A stretch of DNA of 5,839 bases from Gammaproteobacteria bacterium (lineage in GTDB: Bacteria > Pseudomonadota > Gammaproteobacteria > Pseudomonadales > Halieaceae): positions 1 through 5,839 of the forward strand of contig JAOUDU010000195.1 in assembly GCA_029859085.1 (NCBI GenBank). The letters run 5' to 3'. The notes beneath the pieces were generated by a model. It was not told the DNA's origin, searched no databases, and was given only the letters and a program-made list of their open reading frames with translations. The stretch's first letter is position 1. Each line of letters starts with the position of its first letter. The position numbers were made by a program, and so were the translations under genes. Below, piece after piece: positions 5,768 through 5,839 of this stretch.

Positions 5768-5839
5768 GACTCGGCCCGGTTCGCATCGCCTGGCTGCAGA
5801 TAAGCCACCAGAAACTGCGCCTGCTGGCGGCGGTGCTGG
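5764..5839 (+). CDS. devC: DevC-type ABC transporter permease, N-terminal fragment
   Basis: Only 25 codons are visible before the right edge. The reading LRLGPVRIAWLQISHQKLRL followed by LAAVL matches the cytoplasmic N-terminus of DevC permeases (AWLQLxHQKLRLL, leading into the first membrane helix). The start is a TTG at 5764-5766 whose last two bases plus the next A form the devB stop (TTGA), a typical coupling overlap; no ATG is available nearby. The permease is an inner-membrane FtsX/MacB-like subunit that partners DevB and the ATPase DevA, which should follow outside the window. The assignment rests on a short stretch but is reinforced by the adjacent devB. Confidence 0.8.
   Translation, partial: MRLGPVRIAWLQISHQKLRLLAAVL

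Overview
The window looks like a chromosomal segment of a GC-rich Gram-negative bacterium, most likely a marine-type gammaproteobacterium. This rests on outer-membrane-style architecture (lipoprotein, periplasmic adaptor), the pairing of a RimB-type retropepsin-like protein with an AstE/AspA-like deacylase, and protein flavour. It is inference; no rRNA or marker gene is present. The DNA is densely coding with no gene-free stretch over about 200 bp. I see no tRNA, rRNA, CRISPR array, insertion sequence or phage gene.

Left block (1-1378, minus strand): an apparent three-gene operon read leftwards, mscL (large mechanosensitive channel with a four-cysteine tail), then a retropepsin-like protease of the so-called ATP-dependent zinc protease/RimB family whose start abuts the mscL stop, then the N-terminal part of a succinylglutamate desuccinylase/aspartoacylase-family zinc enzyme cut by the window edge.

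Middle (1379-1961): a 202-bp divergent intergenic region followed on the plus strand by a small secreted lipoprotein. Its mature part is nine consecutive 11-residue repeats, resembling LEA/apolipoprotein-type amphipathic helices. Its 5' leader carries two interleaved inverted repeats that could fold as an H-type pseudoknot. Next to mscL this suggests an envelope or osmotic-stress theme.

Right block (1983-5839): a minus-strand pair, a 621-residue protein (GT-A-type glycosyltransferase core behind a possible PqqD-like N-terminal domain) followed 21 bp later by a CaCA-family Ca2+/Na+ antiporter. Divergent from it across 143 bp, a plus-strand DevB-type membrane fusion protein overlaps by 4 nt (TTGA) the start of a DevC-type ABC permease that runs off the window. 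DevBCA exporters move glycolipids in cyanobacteria, so a glycosyltransferase divergent to devBC is a plausible glycoconjugate synthesis/export locus, but the substrate is not identifiable here.

The least-described elements are the PqqD-like/glycosyltransferase protein, the 11-mer repeat lipoprotein and its structured leader.
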